The notes: generated by a model not told the origin, from the letters alone. 64,000 nt of DNA from Kitasatospora xanthocidica (GCF_014656195.1 NZ_BNBY01000008.1:180396-244395); one strand, 5' to 3'; shown: positions 1 to 8,260, counted from the first letter of the stretch. Translations and numbers: made by a program.

Positions 1-52
1 CGCACCGCGATTCGAGTACTGCCCCACCGACATCCGAGCTACTGTGGATGTC

Positions 53-526
53 ATGACTGCGGCCTACGAAGAGGTGCCCTTCAGCGAACTGCTCCACCAC
101 CCGGCCGCGACCACGCGCCGACTGGACGCCGTCCGCGCGATCCGTCTCCGGAGACGCGACGCCGGAGACCTCGCGTTGATGAGGGTCGACCAGATGGAAC
201 GGGACGCATCGGTCGTGGATTTCACCTCCCGCCTGCTCGCCGGGCTCGTACGGACCGAGAACACCGCCGCCCTGCGCCAAGCGCTGCCCGAAGCCCTGCC
301 GTGGGTCACCTTCCTGCCCGAGGAGGACGTCGACGCGCTGCTCGCCGAACTGGTCGACACGGCACGCGGCGCGGTGGAGCTGGACAACCTCGCCCCGATC
401 GCGGTCCTGCTCACCCAGTGGAAGCACAGCGCCGAGATCCACGCGGATCCTACGCTGTACGCCCTCCTCACCCGCGAGCCCGAGGGCGACCTCGGGCCAG
501 TGCCGCCACCCGAGGCGGCAGAGTGA
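53..526 (+). CDS. Phd-like antitoxin of a toxin-antitoxin pair
   Basis: The 157-aa product is acidic overall. Its N-terminus (PFSELLHHPAATTRRL followed by a basic IRLRRRDAGDLAL stretch) resembles the DNA-binding fold of Phd/prevent-host-death antitoxins, and an alpha-helical C-terminal half follows. The stop overlaps the GTG start of the next gene (GTGA), so the pair is translationally coupled, as usual for type II toxin-antitoxin operons. ATG at 53 is chosen. A GTG at 44 in the same frame is the alternative, and neither has a strong Shine-Dalgarno. The family assignment is from sequence resemblance only. It is longer than many Phd antitoxins because of the C-terminal extension. Confidence 0.55.
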   Translation: MTAAYEEVPFSELLHHPAATTRRLDAVRAIRLRRRDAGDLALMRVDQMERDASVVDFTSRLLAGLVRTENTAALRQALPEALPWVTFLPEEDVDALLAELVDTARGAVELDNLAPIAVLLTQWKHSAEIHADPTLYALLTREPEGDLGPVPPPEAAE

Positions 527-876
527 GCCCGAAGAGGGGGGACCGGGCCGCGCCGCCCCCGATCGGGGAGGAGTACGACCTCCGGTTCGCGAACTCCGAG
601 GCGGCGGAGGGGTGGGAGCACCTGGCACGCCAGGCTGCGGGCAACCTGCGCCGCGCGTTCGAGAGGATCCGCGCCACCCCGCGCGCCGGTGACAACCCCG
701 CCCGTCAGCACCGGCTCAAGGGCGGTCTCGGAACCGCCGCCTTCAAGGGGCAGGCGTTGGAGCGCTGGCAGTTCGAGGTCACGGGCGGCGGGCGCGTCTG
801 GTATCTGATCGACGACGTCAACCGCACCGCGTGGATCACCCATGCGGGTAGCGGCCATCCCAAGGCCACGGACTGA
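523..876 (+). CDS. RelE/ParE-like toxin
   Basis: The 117-aa product starts at GTG, overlapping the antitoxin stop by four bases. It has the layout of a RelE-fold mRNA interferase or ParE-type toxin: a helical N-terminal half with LARQAAGNLRRAFERI, a basic middle (QHRLKGGLG), and C-terminal strands RWQFEVTGGGRVWYLIDD and TAWITHAGSGHPK. The terminal Trp-Ile-Thr-His-x-GHPK pattern is one I associate with actinomycete RelE-like toxins. Its position just downstream of a Phd-like gene supports the call. The target (ribosome-bound mRNA or gyrase) cannot be told from sequence. Confidence 0.6.
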   Translation: MSPKRGDRAAPPPIGEEYDLRFANSEAAEGWEHLARQAAGNLRRAFERIRATPRAGDNPARQHRLKGGLGTAAFKGQALERWQFEVTGGGRVWYLIDDVNRTAWITHAGSGHPKATD

Positions 877-900
877 CCCGGTCAAGGGCGTGAACTGCGG

Positions 901-935
901 GGTGCCGGGCGATCCACGGCGGATCGCCCGGCACC
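901..935. terminator. Terminator between the toxin gene and the copper-locus gene
   Basis: A perfect 15-bp stem (901-915 with 921-935) closes a 5-nt loop. It lies between two convergent genes and can serve both. Confidence 0.75.
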
Positions 936-953
936 GTGGTGTTCCGGGCTTGC

Positions 954-1862
954 TCAGTGCTGGTGGCTGGCGGTGGGCTCGGTCGGGTGGGCGGCGGTGG
1001 TGAGGGTGAAGGCCGCGGTGTGGACGGTGTCCTGGTGCTTGAAGTCCAGGAAGAGGCGGTAGTCGCCGGGGCTCGGGGCGGTGGTGGTGAAGCCGATCTC
1101 CGGGCCCGGGGCGGTGGTGTCCGGGTGGACGTGCAGGTAGGCGAGGTCGCCGGCGCGGAGCGCGACGAGGTGGCCGTACGCGCCGAGGTAGGGCTGGAGG
1201 TCGGTGACCGGCTTGCCGTCCTTGCTGACGCTCAGGGTGAGCCGGCCGCTTCGCCCCGGGGTGAGGTCGCCGCCGAGGGTCACGGTGTAGCCGTCCACGG
1301 TGACGGTCCGGCCGGTCTCCGGGAGCGGGGCCGGGCGTAGCTCGCCCGCGGCGTGCAGGTCGGCGCCGAGGGTGAGGCCCTCGGCGGCGCCGGCCGGGGT
1401 GAAGTCGGCGAAGACCCGGTACTCGCCGGCGGCGGGTACGGCGGCCGGGGCGCTCCAGGTGCCGTCGGCGGCGAAGGTCGGGTGCAGGTGCTGGAAGGTG
1501 GAGAGGTCGCGCGGGGCGACGATCAGGTGCAGGTCCTTCTCGTGCTCCTGCTGGTACGCGGTGACCGGCTTGCCGTCCGTACCGAGGATGCGGAACCGCA
1601 GGTCGGTGGGGGCGCCGGCGGTGACGAAGGGGTTCTCGACGCTGAGGGTGTAGCCGCGCTCGGAGATCTGCAGCCCGCCGGGCAGGTGGTCGGCGGCCGC
1701 GTCGTCCGTCCGTCCGGGCGCTCCGGTGTCGTGGCCCGCGTGCGCGGCGGTGGCGGGCCTGGGGGAGGGGCCGTTGCCGGTGGCGTTGCCGACGCCGAGG
1801 GCGAGGCCGAAGGCGGCGGCGAGGCCGGCGGTGAAGGCGGTGATGCGCAGCGCGGTGTTCAT
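954..1862 (-). CDS. Secreted copper-locus protein with two YtkA/FixH-like domains
   Basis: The 302-aa product has an N-terminal signal peptide (hydrophobic ITAFTAGLAAAFGLALG) and a His-rich linker (AAHAGHD). Two similar beta-sandwich units follow, each ending in a paired-His motif: HLHPTFAADG in the first and YLHVHPDTTA in the second. Each is followed by a G-E/D-YR-x-F-x-DF segment (AGEYRVFADF and PGDYRLFLDF). I read this as a tandem duplication of one YtkA/FixH-like domain. The C-terminus is His-rich (SHQH). It lies 50 bp downstream of csoR in the same direction, so it is probably co-transcribed and copper-induced. A role in extracytoplasmic copper binding is an inference from His content and context. 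Confidence 0.7.
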   Translation of the reverse strand: MNTALRITAFTAGLAAAFGLALGVGNATGNGPSPRPATAAHAGHDTGAPGRTDDAAADHLPGGLQISERGYTLSVENPFVTAGAPTDLRFRILGTDGKPVTAYQQEHEKDLHLIVAPRDLSTFQHLHPTFAADGTWSAPAAVPAAGEYRVFADFTPAGAAEGLTLGADLHAAGELRPAPLPETGRTVTVDGYTVTLGGDLTPGRSGRLTLSVSKDGKPVTDLQPYLGAYGHLVALRAGDLAYLHVHPDTTAPGPEIGFTTTAPSPGDYRLFLDFKHQDTVHTAAFTLTTAAHPTEPTASHQH

Positions 1863-1912
1863 GGCGGTTCTCCTCGGGGGCGTGGGCGTGGGCGGCGTAC
1901 GGGGGGAGGGGC

Positions 1913-2194
1913 TCAGGTGCGCATGAGCCGGGCGATGGCCTGCGTGGCCTCGGCGACCTTGAGGTCGGCCTCGGTGCCGCCGCCCGCGATGGCGTCCTGG
2001 ACGCAGTGGGCGAGGTGGCTGTCGAGCAGCTGCAGTGCGACGGACTGGAGGGCCTTGGTGGCGGCCGAGACCTGGGTGAGGACGTCGATGCAGTAGGTGT
2101 CGGTGTCGACCATGCGCTGGAGGCCGCGGATCTGGCCCTCGACGCGGCGCAGTCTGCGCAGGAGCTGGTCCTTCTCGGTGCGGTAGCCGGTCAT
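1913..2194 (-). CDS. csoR: CsoR copper-sensing repressor
   Basis: The 93-aa all-helical protein is of CsoR/RcnR type. Cys35, His60 and Cys64 (in TYCID and DSHLAHC) match the Cys-His-Cys Cu(I)-binding triad of CsoR, and the basic first helix RLRRVEGQIRGLQRM is the conserved DNA-contact region. CsoR releases DNA when it binds Cu(I), derepressing copper efflux. The neighbouring copA and the multiple dyads between the two genes agree. The C-terminus is short, as in other actinomycete members. Start ATG at 2194 is preceded by a purine-rich GAGG. Confidence 0.93.
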   Translation of the reverse strand: MTGYRTEKDQLLRRLRRVEGQIRGLQRMVDTDTYCIDVLTQVSAATKALQSVALQLLDSHLAHCVQDAIAGGGTEADLKVAEATQAIARLMRT

Positions 2195-2220
2195 GCGGGC
2201 CTCCTCGGGATTCCGGCGGG

Positions 2221-2293
2221 GCGTGCGGGGCGTGCGGGGCGTGCGGGGCGTGCGGGGAGTGCGGGGAGTGCGGGTGTGCGGGCGTGCGGGGCG
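2221..2293. repeat. 9-bp tandem repeat in the csoR leader
   Basis: Four copies of GCGTGCGGG, two of GAGTGCGGG and degenerate copies run without a break just upstream of the csoR start. The array lies between csoR and its presumed operators, so it is probably in the untranslated leader of csoR. Confidence 0.8.
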
Positions 2294-2322
2294 CGCTGTG
2301 CGGCCCCGATGCCCATGAGTGA

Positions 2323-2339
2323 ATACCCCATGGGGGTAT
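2323..2339. promoter_or_regulatory. CsoR operator 1
   Basis: ATACCCCATGGGGGTAT is a 17-bp dyad with 7-bp arms. It is the copy closest to csoR, consistent with autoregulation. G/C-tract dyads flanked by AT are the known type of CsoR site. Confidence 0.75.
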
Positions 2340-2367
2340 CAAGTCAAGCGGATCGGCACCCCGGAAA

Positions 2368-2384
2368 ATACCTGCCGGGGGTAT
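2368..2384. promoter_or_regulatory. CsoR operator 2 (degenerate)
   Basis: ATACCTGCCGGGGGTAT has the same 17-bp length with one imperfect arm. It lies 45 bp from operator 1, start to start. Confidence 0.6.
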
Positions 2385-2403
2385 CGCTCAGGCCTTGCCG
2401 ACG

Positions 2404-2420
2404 ATACCCCTCAGGGGTAT
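2404..2420. promoter_or_regulatory. CsoR operator 3, copA promoter
   Basis: ATACCCCTCAGGGGTAT is a perfect-armed copy 36 bp after operator 2. Its right end runs into TATAAA, which could be the -10 of copA, so binding would block RNA polymerase. Confidence 0.75.
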
Positions 2421-2441
2421 AAATGAACCCGGCGCCGCCCG

Positions 2442-2458
2442 ATACCCCTCATGGGTAT
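2442..2458. promoter_or_regulatory. CsoR operator 4
   Basis: ATACCCCTCATGGGTAT lies 38 bp after operator 3 and 50 bp before the copA start. An in-frame ATG inside this dyad (2451) is therefore unlikely to be the translation start. Confidence 0.65.
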
Positions 2459-2507
2459 GAAGGCCCGGCCGTCGAAGGCAAGGCAACCGACGTCACGAGG
2501 AGCGACG

Positions 2508-4751
2508 ATGACTACGCAGGCACCCGCCTCCGCGGAGGTGGAACTCTCGATCGGCGGAATGACGTGCGCCTCGTGCGCGGCCCGCATCGAGAAGAAGCTC
2601 AACCGGATGGACGGGGTCACCGCCAGCGTCAACTACGCCACCGAGAAGGCGAAGGTCTCCTTCGAGGGCGGCGTCGAGGTCGCCGACCTGATCGCCACCG
2701 TCGAGGCCACCGGCTACACCGCGGCACTGCCCCAGCCCCCGGTCGCCGAGGGCGGGGCCGGCGAGCCGACCGAGCCGGCCGACGAACTCGCCCCGCTGCG
2801 GGCCCGGTTGTTCACCGCGCTGGCACTCGCCGTGCCCGTGATCGCGATGGCGATGGTGCCCGCGCTGCAGTTCGACAACTGGCAGTGGCTCTCCCTGACC
2901 CTGACCGCCCCGGTCGTCACCTACGCCGCCTGGCCGTTCCACCGGGCGGCCTGGACCAACGCCCGGCACGGCGCCGCGACGATGGACACCCTGGTCTCGC
3001 TCGGCACCGGCGCCGCGTTCCTCTGGTCGCTCTGGGCGCTGTTCTTCGGCGACGCCGGGATGGCCGGCATGCGGCACGGCTTCGAGTTCACCATCGCCCG
3101 CAGCGACGGCGCGTCCAACATCTACCTGGAGGCGGCGGCCGGCGTCACCGCCTTCATCCTGGCCGGCCGCTACTTCGAGGCCCGCTCCAAGCGCACCGCC
3201 GGCGCCGCGCTCAAGGCGCTGCTGGAACTGGGCGCCAAGGACGTGACGGTGCTGCGCGGCTCCACTGAGGTGCGTATCCCGATCGCCGAACTCGCCGTGG
3301 GCGACCGCTTCCTGGTGCGGCCCGGCGAGAAGATCGCCACCGACGGCACGGTGGTCGAGGGCGCTTCGGCGGTGGACGCCTCGATGCTGACCGGCGAGTC
3401 CGTGCCGGTCGAGGTCGGGGTCGGCGACAGCGTCACCGGTGCGACCGTCAACGCGGGCGGGCGGCTGGTCGTCGAGGCCACCCGGGTCGGCGCGGACACC
3501 CAGCTGTCCCGGATGGCCAAGCTGGTCGAGGACGCGCAGAACGGCAAGGCCGCCGCGCAGCGCCTCGCCGACCGGATCTCCGCGGTCTTCGTACCGATCG
3601 TCATCACCCTCGCGGTGGCCACCCTCGGCTACTGGCTGGGCACCGGCGAGGGCTGGACCGCCGCCTTCACCGCGGCGGTGGCCGTGCTGATCATCGCCTG
3701 CCCGTGCGCCCTCGGCCTGGCCACCCCGACCGCGCTGCTCGTCGGCACCGGCCGCGGCGCCCAGCTCGGCATCCTGATCAAGGGCCCGGAGGTCCTGGAG
3801 TCCACCCGCAAGGTCGACACCGTCGTCCTGGACAAGACCGGCACCGTCACCACCGGCCAGATGACCCTGCTCGCCGTGCACACCGCCACCACCACCACCC
3901 GGGCCGAGGTGCTGCGGCTGGCCGGGGCCCTGGAGCACGCCTCCGAGCACCCGATCGCCCGGGCGATCGCCGGCGCCGCCGCCAAGGCCGGCGAACTGCC
4001 CGCCGTGGAGGGCTTCGAGAACGTCCCGGGCCTGGGCGTCCAGGGTGTGGTGGACGGCCACGCGGTGGTGGCCGGCCGCGAGGCGCTGCTCAACGAGTGG
4101 TCGCAGTACCTGCCGGCGGAGCTGGCCGAGGCCAAGCGCACCGCGGAGGCCGCCGGGCGCACCGCGGTCGCGGTCGGCTGGGACGGTGAGGCGCGGGCCG
4201 TGCTGGAGGTCGCCGACGCGGTCAAGCCGACCAGCGCCGAGGCCATCGGCAAGCTGCGCGCGCTGGGCCTGACCCCGGTGCTGCTGACCGGCGACAACCG
4301 GCTGGTCGCCGAGGCCGTGGCGTCCGAGGTCGGCATCGCACCGGAGCACGTGATCGCCGAGGTCATGCCGCAGGACAAGGTCGAGACGGTCAGGCGGCTG
4401 CAGGCCGAAGGCCGGGTCGTCGCGATGGTCGGCGACGGCGTCAACGACGCCGCCGCGCTCGCCCAGGCCGACCTGGGCCTGGCCATGGGCACCGGCACCG
4501 ACGCCGCCATCGAGGCCGGCGACCTCACCCTGGTCCGCGGCGACCTGCTGGCCGCGGCCGACGCCATCCGGCTCTCCCGCAAGACCCTCGGCACCATCAA
4601 GAGCAACCTGTTCTGGGCCTTCGGCTACAACGTCGCCGCCCTGCCGCTGGCCGCCGCGGGCCTCCTCAACCCGATGATCGCGGGGGCTGCCATGGCCTTC
4701 TCCTCGGTCTTCGTGGTCGGCAACAGCCTCCGGCTGCGCCGCTTCCGCTGA
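2508..4751 (+). CDS. copA: Copper-exporting P1B-type ATPase
   Basis: The 747-aa membrane ATPase exports Cu(I). An N-terminal heavy-metal-associated domain carries GMTCASC at about residues 17-23. Further on come the TGES actuator motif, the membrane copper site CPC (ACPCALGLATP), the phosphorylated DKTGT, the SEHP motif of heavy-metal pumps, TGDN, and GDGVND in the hinge. The MAFSSVFVVGNSLRLRR C-terminus completes a normal CopA. There is only one HMA domain. ATG at 2508 follows a GAGGAGCG ribosome site. The longer frame from 2451 begins inside an operator and is rejected. It is divergent from csoR and controlled by the four dyads between them. Confidence 0.95.
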   Translation: MTTQAPASAEVELSIGGMTCASCAARIEKKLNRMDGVTASVNYATEKAKVSFEGGVEVADLIATVEATGYTAALPQPPVAEGGAGEPTEPADELAPLRARLFTALALAVPVIAMAMVPALQFDNWQWLSLTLTAPVVTYAAWPFHRAAWTNARHGAATMDTLVSLGTGAAFLWSLWALFFGDAGMAGMRHGFEFTIARSDGASNIYLEAAAGVTAFILAGRYFEARSKRTAGAALKALLELGAKDVTVLRGSTEVRIPIAELAVGDRFLVRPGEKIATDGTVVEGASAVDASMLTGESVPVEVGVGDSVTGATVNAGGRLVVEATRVGADTQLSRMAKLVEDAQNGKAAAQRLADRISAVFVPIVITLAVATLGYWLGTGEGWTAAFTAAVAVLIIACPCALGLATPTALLVGTGRGAQLGILIKGPEVLESTRKVDTVVLDKTGTVTTGQMTLLAVHTATTTTRAEVLRLAGALEHASEHPIARAIAGAAAKAGELPAVEGFENVPGLGVQGVVDGHAVVAGREALLNEWSQYLPAELAEAKRTAEAAGRTAVAVGWDGEARAVLEVADAVKPTSAEAIGKLRALGLTPVLLTGDNRLVAEAVASEVGIAPEHVIAEVMPQDKVETVRRLQAEGRVVAMVGDGVNDAAALAQADLGLAMGTGTDAAIEAGDLTLVRGDLLAAADAIRLSRKTLGTIKSNLFWAFGYNVAALPLAAAGLLNPMIAGAAMAFSSVFVVGNSLRLRRFR

Positions 4752-4833
4752 AGCCTTCGAAGCCGTTGAAGCCTTCGCAGGCCTTGAAGTCCTCGCAGCC
4801 TTGAAGCCTGGAAAGCCCCCCGCACCGGGCCGA

Positions 4834-4864
4834 GGCCCCGGAACCCCGCCAGGGTTCCGGGGCC
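4834..4864. terminator. Terminator after copA
   Basis: A perfect 13-bp stem (4834-4846 with 4852-4864) has a 5-nt loop. It lies between copA and the convergent hydrolase gene. The 60 bp before it hold degenerate TTGAAGCC-type direct repeats. Confidence 0.75.
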
Positions 4865-4916
4865 CCGGCGTTCCCGACGGGCCGTCGCGTCCTCGGCTGC
4901 GTCCCCGGTCGAGCCC

Positions 4917-6059
4917 TCAGCCGTCCGCGATGCCCAGCGCGGTGCGGATCTCGCCGACCAGCCGGGCGTCGAGGCCGCCCGCCGCGGTCATCCGGTTCTT
5001 GACGAGCGCGAAGGAGAACCGGTGTGCAGGGTCGGCGAAGGCGGTGCTGCCGCCGGACCCGCTGTGGCCGAAGCCGCCCGGCGGACGCACCGGCGGCCAG
5101 GACTCGTCCCCGACCAGGAACCCGAGGCCCATCGTCCACGGGACGCCCATCATCCGGTCCACGCCGCTCGTCCGGCCGGTGGTCGCCTCCTTCAGGGTCG
5201 GAGCGGAGAGCAGCCGCACCCCCGCCGCCTCGCCGCCGCAGGCCAGCACCGCGAACAGCCGGGCGGCCGCGCGCGCGGTCATCACGCCGTTGGCCGGCAG
5301 CGCCGTGCGCCGGAAGTCGGCGCGGTTGGCCAGCCCGGCCAGGGGCAGCACGGCGGGCGGGGCGCAGACGAAGAACGGCGCCCCGGCCGGGATCCGCTCC
5401 AGCCGGGCCGCCCAGCCGCCGTCGTAGCAGGTCGCCCCCCGTGGCAGCAGGTGCTCGGGGACGTGGAAGAGCAGGTCGTCGGCGATCCCGAGCGGGCCGG
5501 TCACCTCCTGCCGCAGCAGTTCCCCGCAGCCCCGGCCGGTGGCGCGGCGCAGGATCTCGGAGAGCAGCACCCCGTACGTCCAGGCGTGGTAGCCGACCGC
5601 GCTGCCGGGCTCCCAGAGCGGCTCCTGCCCGGCCAGCCAGGCGGCCGTGGCCGGGAGGTCCAGCAGCCGCTCGGGGGTCACGTCCGGCGGCAGCTGCGGC
5701 AGCCCGGCCGTGTGGGAGAGCACCTGCCCCAGGGTGATCCGCGCCTTGCCGGCCGCGCCGAACTCCGGCCAGTACGCGGCCACCGGCTCCTCGTACGCCA
5801 GCGCGCCCCGGTCCACCAGCACCGCCACCAGGGCGGCTGCCACCCCCTTCCCGGTCGACCAGGCCGGGACCAGCGTGTCCGGTCCCATCGGGCGCTGCTC
5901 GGCTCGGTCGGCCAGGCCCGCCCACGCGTCAACCACCACCTCGCCGTCCAGCCACGCGGCCACCTGCACCCCGAGCTCCTCGCCGGAGCCGGCGACCTCG
6001 GCCAGGACCGCCTCGACCCGCCGCTGCGCCGGGTTGTCCGGCGCCGTTCCGCTTCCCAT
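4917..6059 (-). CDS. Serine hydrolase of the beta-lactamase/esterase (class C) family
   Basis: The 380-aa product has the penicillin-binding fold of the Beta-lactamase (PF00144) group. The nucleophile motif is STGK in PAWSTGKG, an HTAGLP motif follows in LSHTAGLPQLPP, a Tyr-containing GYHAWTYG stands for the YxN element, and GFGHSGSGG near the C-terminus replaces KTG. Members are often esterases or D-amino peptidases rather than true lactamases. No signal peptide is visible, so it is probably cytoplasmic. ATG at 6059 follows GGGGGAG at good spacing. The same frame opens 36 codons earlier without a site. The substrate is unknown. Confidence 0.85.
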   Translation of the reverse strand: MGSGTAPDNPAQRRVEAVLAEVAGSGEELGVQVAAWLDGEVVVDAWAGLADRAEQRPMGPDTLVPAWSTGKGVAAALVAVLVDRGALAYEEPVAAYWPEFGAAGKARITLGQVLSHTAGLPQLPPDVTPERLLDLPATAAWLAGQEPLWEPGSAVGYHAWTYGVLLSEILRRATGRGCGELLRQEVTGPLGIADDLLFHVPEHLLPRGATCYDGGWAARLERIPAGAPFFVCAPPAVLPLAGLANRADFRRTALPANGVMTARAAARLFAVLACGGEAAGVRLLSAPTLKEATTGRTSGVDRMMGVPWTMGLGFLVGDESWPPVRPPGGFGHSGSGGSTAFADPAHRFSFALVKNRMTAAGGLDARLVGEIRTALGIADG

Positions 6060-6219
6060 CCGGCCTGCTCCCCCTTCTGCTGCCCGGACCCCGCGGATGC
6101 GGGGCCCGCTCGGGGAGTCCAACTCGGCTGATGATCGGAACGATCCCGCAGGCCCCGCCGGGCCCACTCGGCCCGTACGGCCGTACGGCCCACTCGGCCC
6201 ACGGGACGCGCGGCCCGGC

Positions 6220-8010
6220 TCAGGGCGCCTCCGGCAGCTCCACCGCCTGCCACCGGTACGCCGCGTCCTCCTGCCAGACCTGCAGCTCGCCCTCCACCAC
6301 CGCGGCCAGGCAGAGCCGCCAGTCGTCCCCCATGGCGAGCGCGACCCGGGTCGCCGGGCGCAGCGTCGGCCGCCACCAGCGCGGGCGCCGGGAGGCGCCG
6401 CCGGCCGGCAGTCGCAGCCGTACGCCGCCCGCGCCCGCGAGGGCGATGGTCGGGCCGCCGCGGTGGCCCACCATGGCGATGCCGAGCGAGGGTTCGCCGT
6501 CGCCGATCTCGGTGCCGGGCCCGGCCGCGCCGAGGGTGTGCAACTGGACGGAGCCGTCCGGCCGCAGGGTGGCGGCCCGCGGTCCGGCGGAGGTACGGGC
6601 CAGCGCCCCGGCGCGCGGGCTGTCGGCCGGGCCGAGCGGGGCGGGCGGCTCGGCGGAACCGGGCCGCCAGCTCAGCACCCGTCCCCGGTGCTCGACCAGG
6701 ACCAGCCAGCAGCCGGGCCGTTCCTCCAGCGCCGCGAGCACCCGGTCGGCGGGGCAGCCGGACAGTTCCTGGCCGGTGAGGGTGAGGCCGGGCGCCCAGC
6801 GGTAGGAGCGCAGCGCGCCGCCGACGGCCGTCCAGACCGTCATCTCCCCGCCCGGGCCGACCGCTCCCGCCAGTCCGTTGACGCCGCGGGCCGCCTCCCA
6901 CCAGCCGGCCGCGGTACCGACCCAGAGGGTGTTGCCGCGGTCCTCGGCGCAGACCACCAGCTCGCCCTGGCGCCCGGCCCAGCCGGCGGCCAACTCCCGT
7001 ACCGCGCCGGGGCCCTGGCCGGCCGGCAGCCGGTGGGCGGTGCGGCCGGGGCCGGCCAGCGCGGTGCCGTCGGCGCCGCCGGTGACGACCAGCGGGCGTC
7101 CGGAGCGGTCCGGCAGCACCGCCAGGCCGGCGGTGCGGGCCACCGGCCGGTGGGAGCGCAGCAGTTCGCGGCCGCGGCCGGCCCACGGGCCGAGCGGGGC
7201 CGGGCGGCGTTCCGGGTCGCGGGCCAGCGGCTCGCACGCCCAGCGCGCCAGCTCCTCGCCGTAGCCCGCCGCGAGCAGCTCGGCGCGGGCCTGTTCGGCG
7301 GCCAGCCGGTGGTCGAGCCGGCCGTGGTCGGGCAGCAGCAGGGTGCGGGCTAGGGTGCCGACCGCGAACAGGTCCTTGGCGGTGGTGGGGAAGCCGCCGA
7401 CCTGCTCGGCCTCCGGCGGGACGTGCCCGGGGGTGAACACCGCGACGGTGAGGGTGTGGTCGAGCGGGGCGAGGAAGGTCAGGTCGATCAGTTTGACCAC
7501 GCCCTGGCCGTCCACCAGGACGTTGGCGGGGGAGATGTCGCGGTGCACCCAGCGCTTGCGGTGCAGCTCGTCGACGATCCGGCAGAGCCGCTCCAGCACC
7601 TCGGCCACCGCCGCCGGACCGCCGCGCTGGGTCCGGGCCCAGGTGTGCAGCGGCACGCCTTCGACCCACGGCGAGATCTGGTAGCCCAGCAGCCCGCCGG
7701 AGGACACCGCGCCGGGCCGGTGCGGGGAGGGGCCGAGCAGGAAGCTGGGCACCACCAGGTCGGTGACGCCCAGTCGGTGGGCGTTGTGCGAGACGTCGTC
7801 CCAGCGGCCGAGCCAGCGCCGCACCTCGGACGGGTCGCGCTCCAGCATGATCTTCGCGGCGACGAGTTCCTTGCGCCCGTTGTGGCCGGTCCGGACCGCC
7901 CGCCACACCTCGGCCTCGCCGCCCCGGTGGTGGAATTCCAGGAGTTCGTACTGCTCGGGGTCGAACTCCGGACCGAACCTGAGCCCGGGCACCCAACGCG
8001 ACTCGGACAC
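6220..8010 (-). CDS. Hanks-type protein kinase with C-terminal propeller-like region
   Basis: The 596-aa product starts at GTG (8010). Residues about 20-280 form a kinase domain: Gly-rich RGGEAEVW (29-36), Lys53 in VAAKIML, catalytic HRDISPANVLV (His156-Arg157-Asp158), a metal-binding Asp176 in IDLT where DFG is normal, and PPEAEQ for APE. Residues about 300-596 contain repeated beta-rich blades (LVVTGGADGTAL, RVLSWRPGSAEPP, LQVWQEDAAYRWQ) that look like a degenerate propeller. There is no transmembrane segment, unlike PknB-type sensors. It is divergent from the TPR-chaperone gene run, and I infer that it belongs to that module. DLT in place of DFG may lower or alter activity. Confidence 0.8.
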   Translation of the reverse strand: MSESRWVPGLRFGPEFDPEQYELLEFHHRGGEAEVWRAVRTGHNGRKELVAAKIMLERDPSEVRRWLGRWDDVSHNAHRLGVTDLVVPSFLLGPSPHRPGAVSSGGLLGYQISPWVEGVPLHTWARTQRGGPAAVAEVLERLCRIVDELHRKRWVHRDISPANVLVDGQGVVKLIDLTFLAPLDHTLTVAVFTPGHVPPEAEQVGGFPTTAKDLFAVGTLARTLLLPDHGRLDHRLAAEQARAELLAAGYGEELARWACEPLARDPERRPAPLGPWAGRGRELLRSHRPVARTAGLAVLPDRSGRPLVVTGGADGTALAGPGRTAHRLPAGQGPGAVRELAAGWAGRQGELVVCAEDRGNTLWVGTAAGWWEAARGVNGLAGAVGPGGEMTVWTAVGGALRSYRWAPGLTLTGQELSGCPADRVLAALEERPGCWLVLVEHRGRVLSWRPGSAEPPAPLGPADSPRAGALARTSAGPRAATLRPDGSVQLHTLGAAGPGTEIGDGEPSLGIAMVGHRGGPTIALAGAGGVRLRLPAGGASRRPRWWRPTLRPATRVALAMGDDWRLCLAAVVEGELQVWQEDAAYRWQAVELPEAP

Positions 8011-8028
8011 ACGACCCCCGACGCTTCC

Positions 8029-8045
8029 GAACCGTTCGACGGTTC
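8029..8045. promoter_or_regulatory. Palindrome upstream of the kinase gene
   Basis: GAACCGTTCGACGGTTC is a perfect dyad with 7-bp arms and a 3-bp centre, about 19 bp upstream of the kinase start. It is a candidate operator. The regulator is unknown. Confidence 0.45.
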
Positions 8046-8198
8046 TGACCGCTGCTGATGCGCTTGTTGACGTCCCGCCGACGCGCTTGTCCGCGTCCTG
8101 CTGCCGCGCTGACCAGGATAGTGCTCTTTCCTGTTCGTCTGTCCGATCGAGGGCCTATTCTGTTGGCGCTCGAGCAACATCACGACACGACGTCAACT

Positions 8199-8226
8199 CA
8201 TGATCATCCAAAGCTGCTTGATCATG
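8199..8226. promoter_or_regulatory. Inverted repeat upstream of the TPR gene
   Basis: CATGATCA (8199-8206) and TGATCATG (8219-8226) form 8-bp arms separated by 12 bp, 35 bp before the TPR gene start. The rest of the 250-bp divergent spacer is less GC-rich than the genes and must hold both promoters. Confidence 0.45.
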
Positions 8227-8260
8227 GAGCGGACGACATCCTGACACAGGGGGACGGTGC

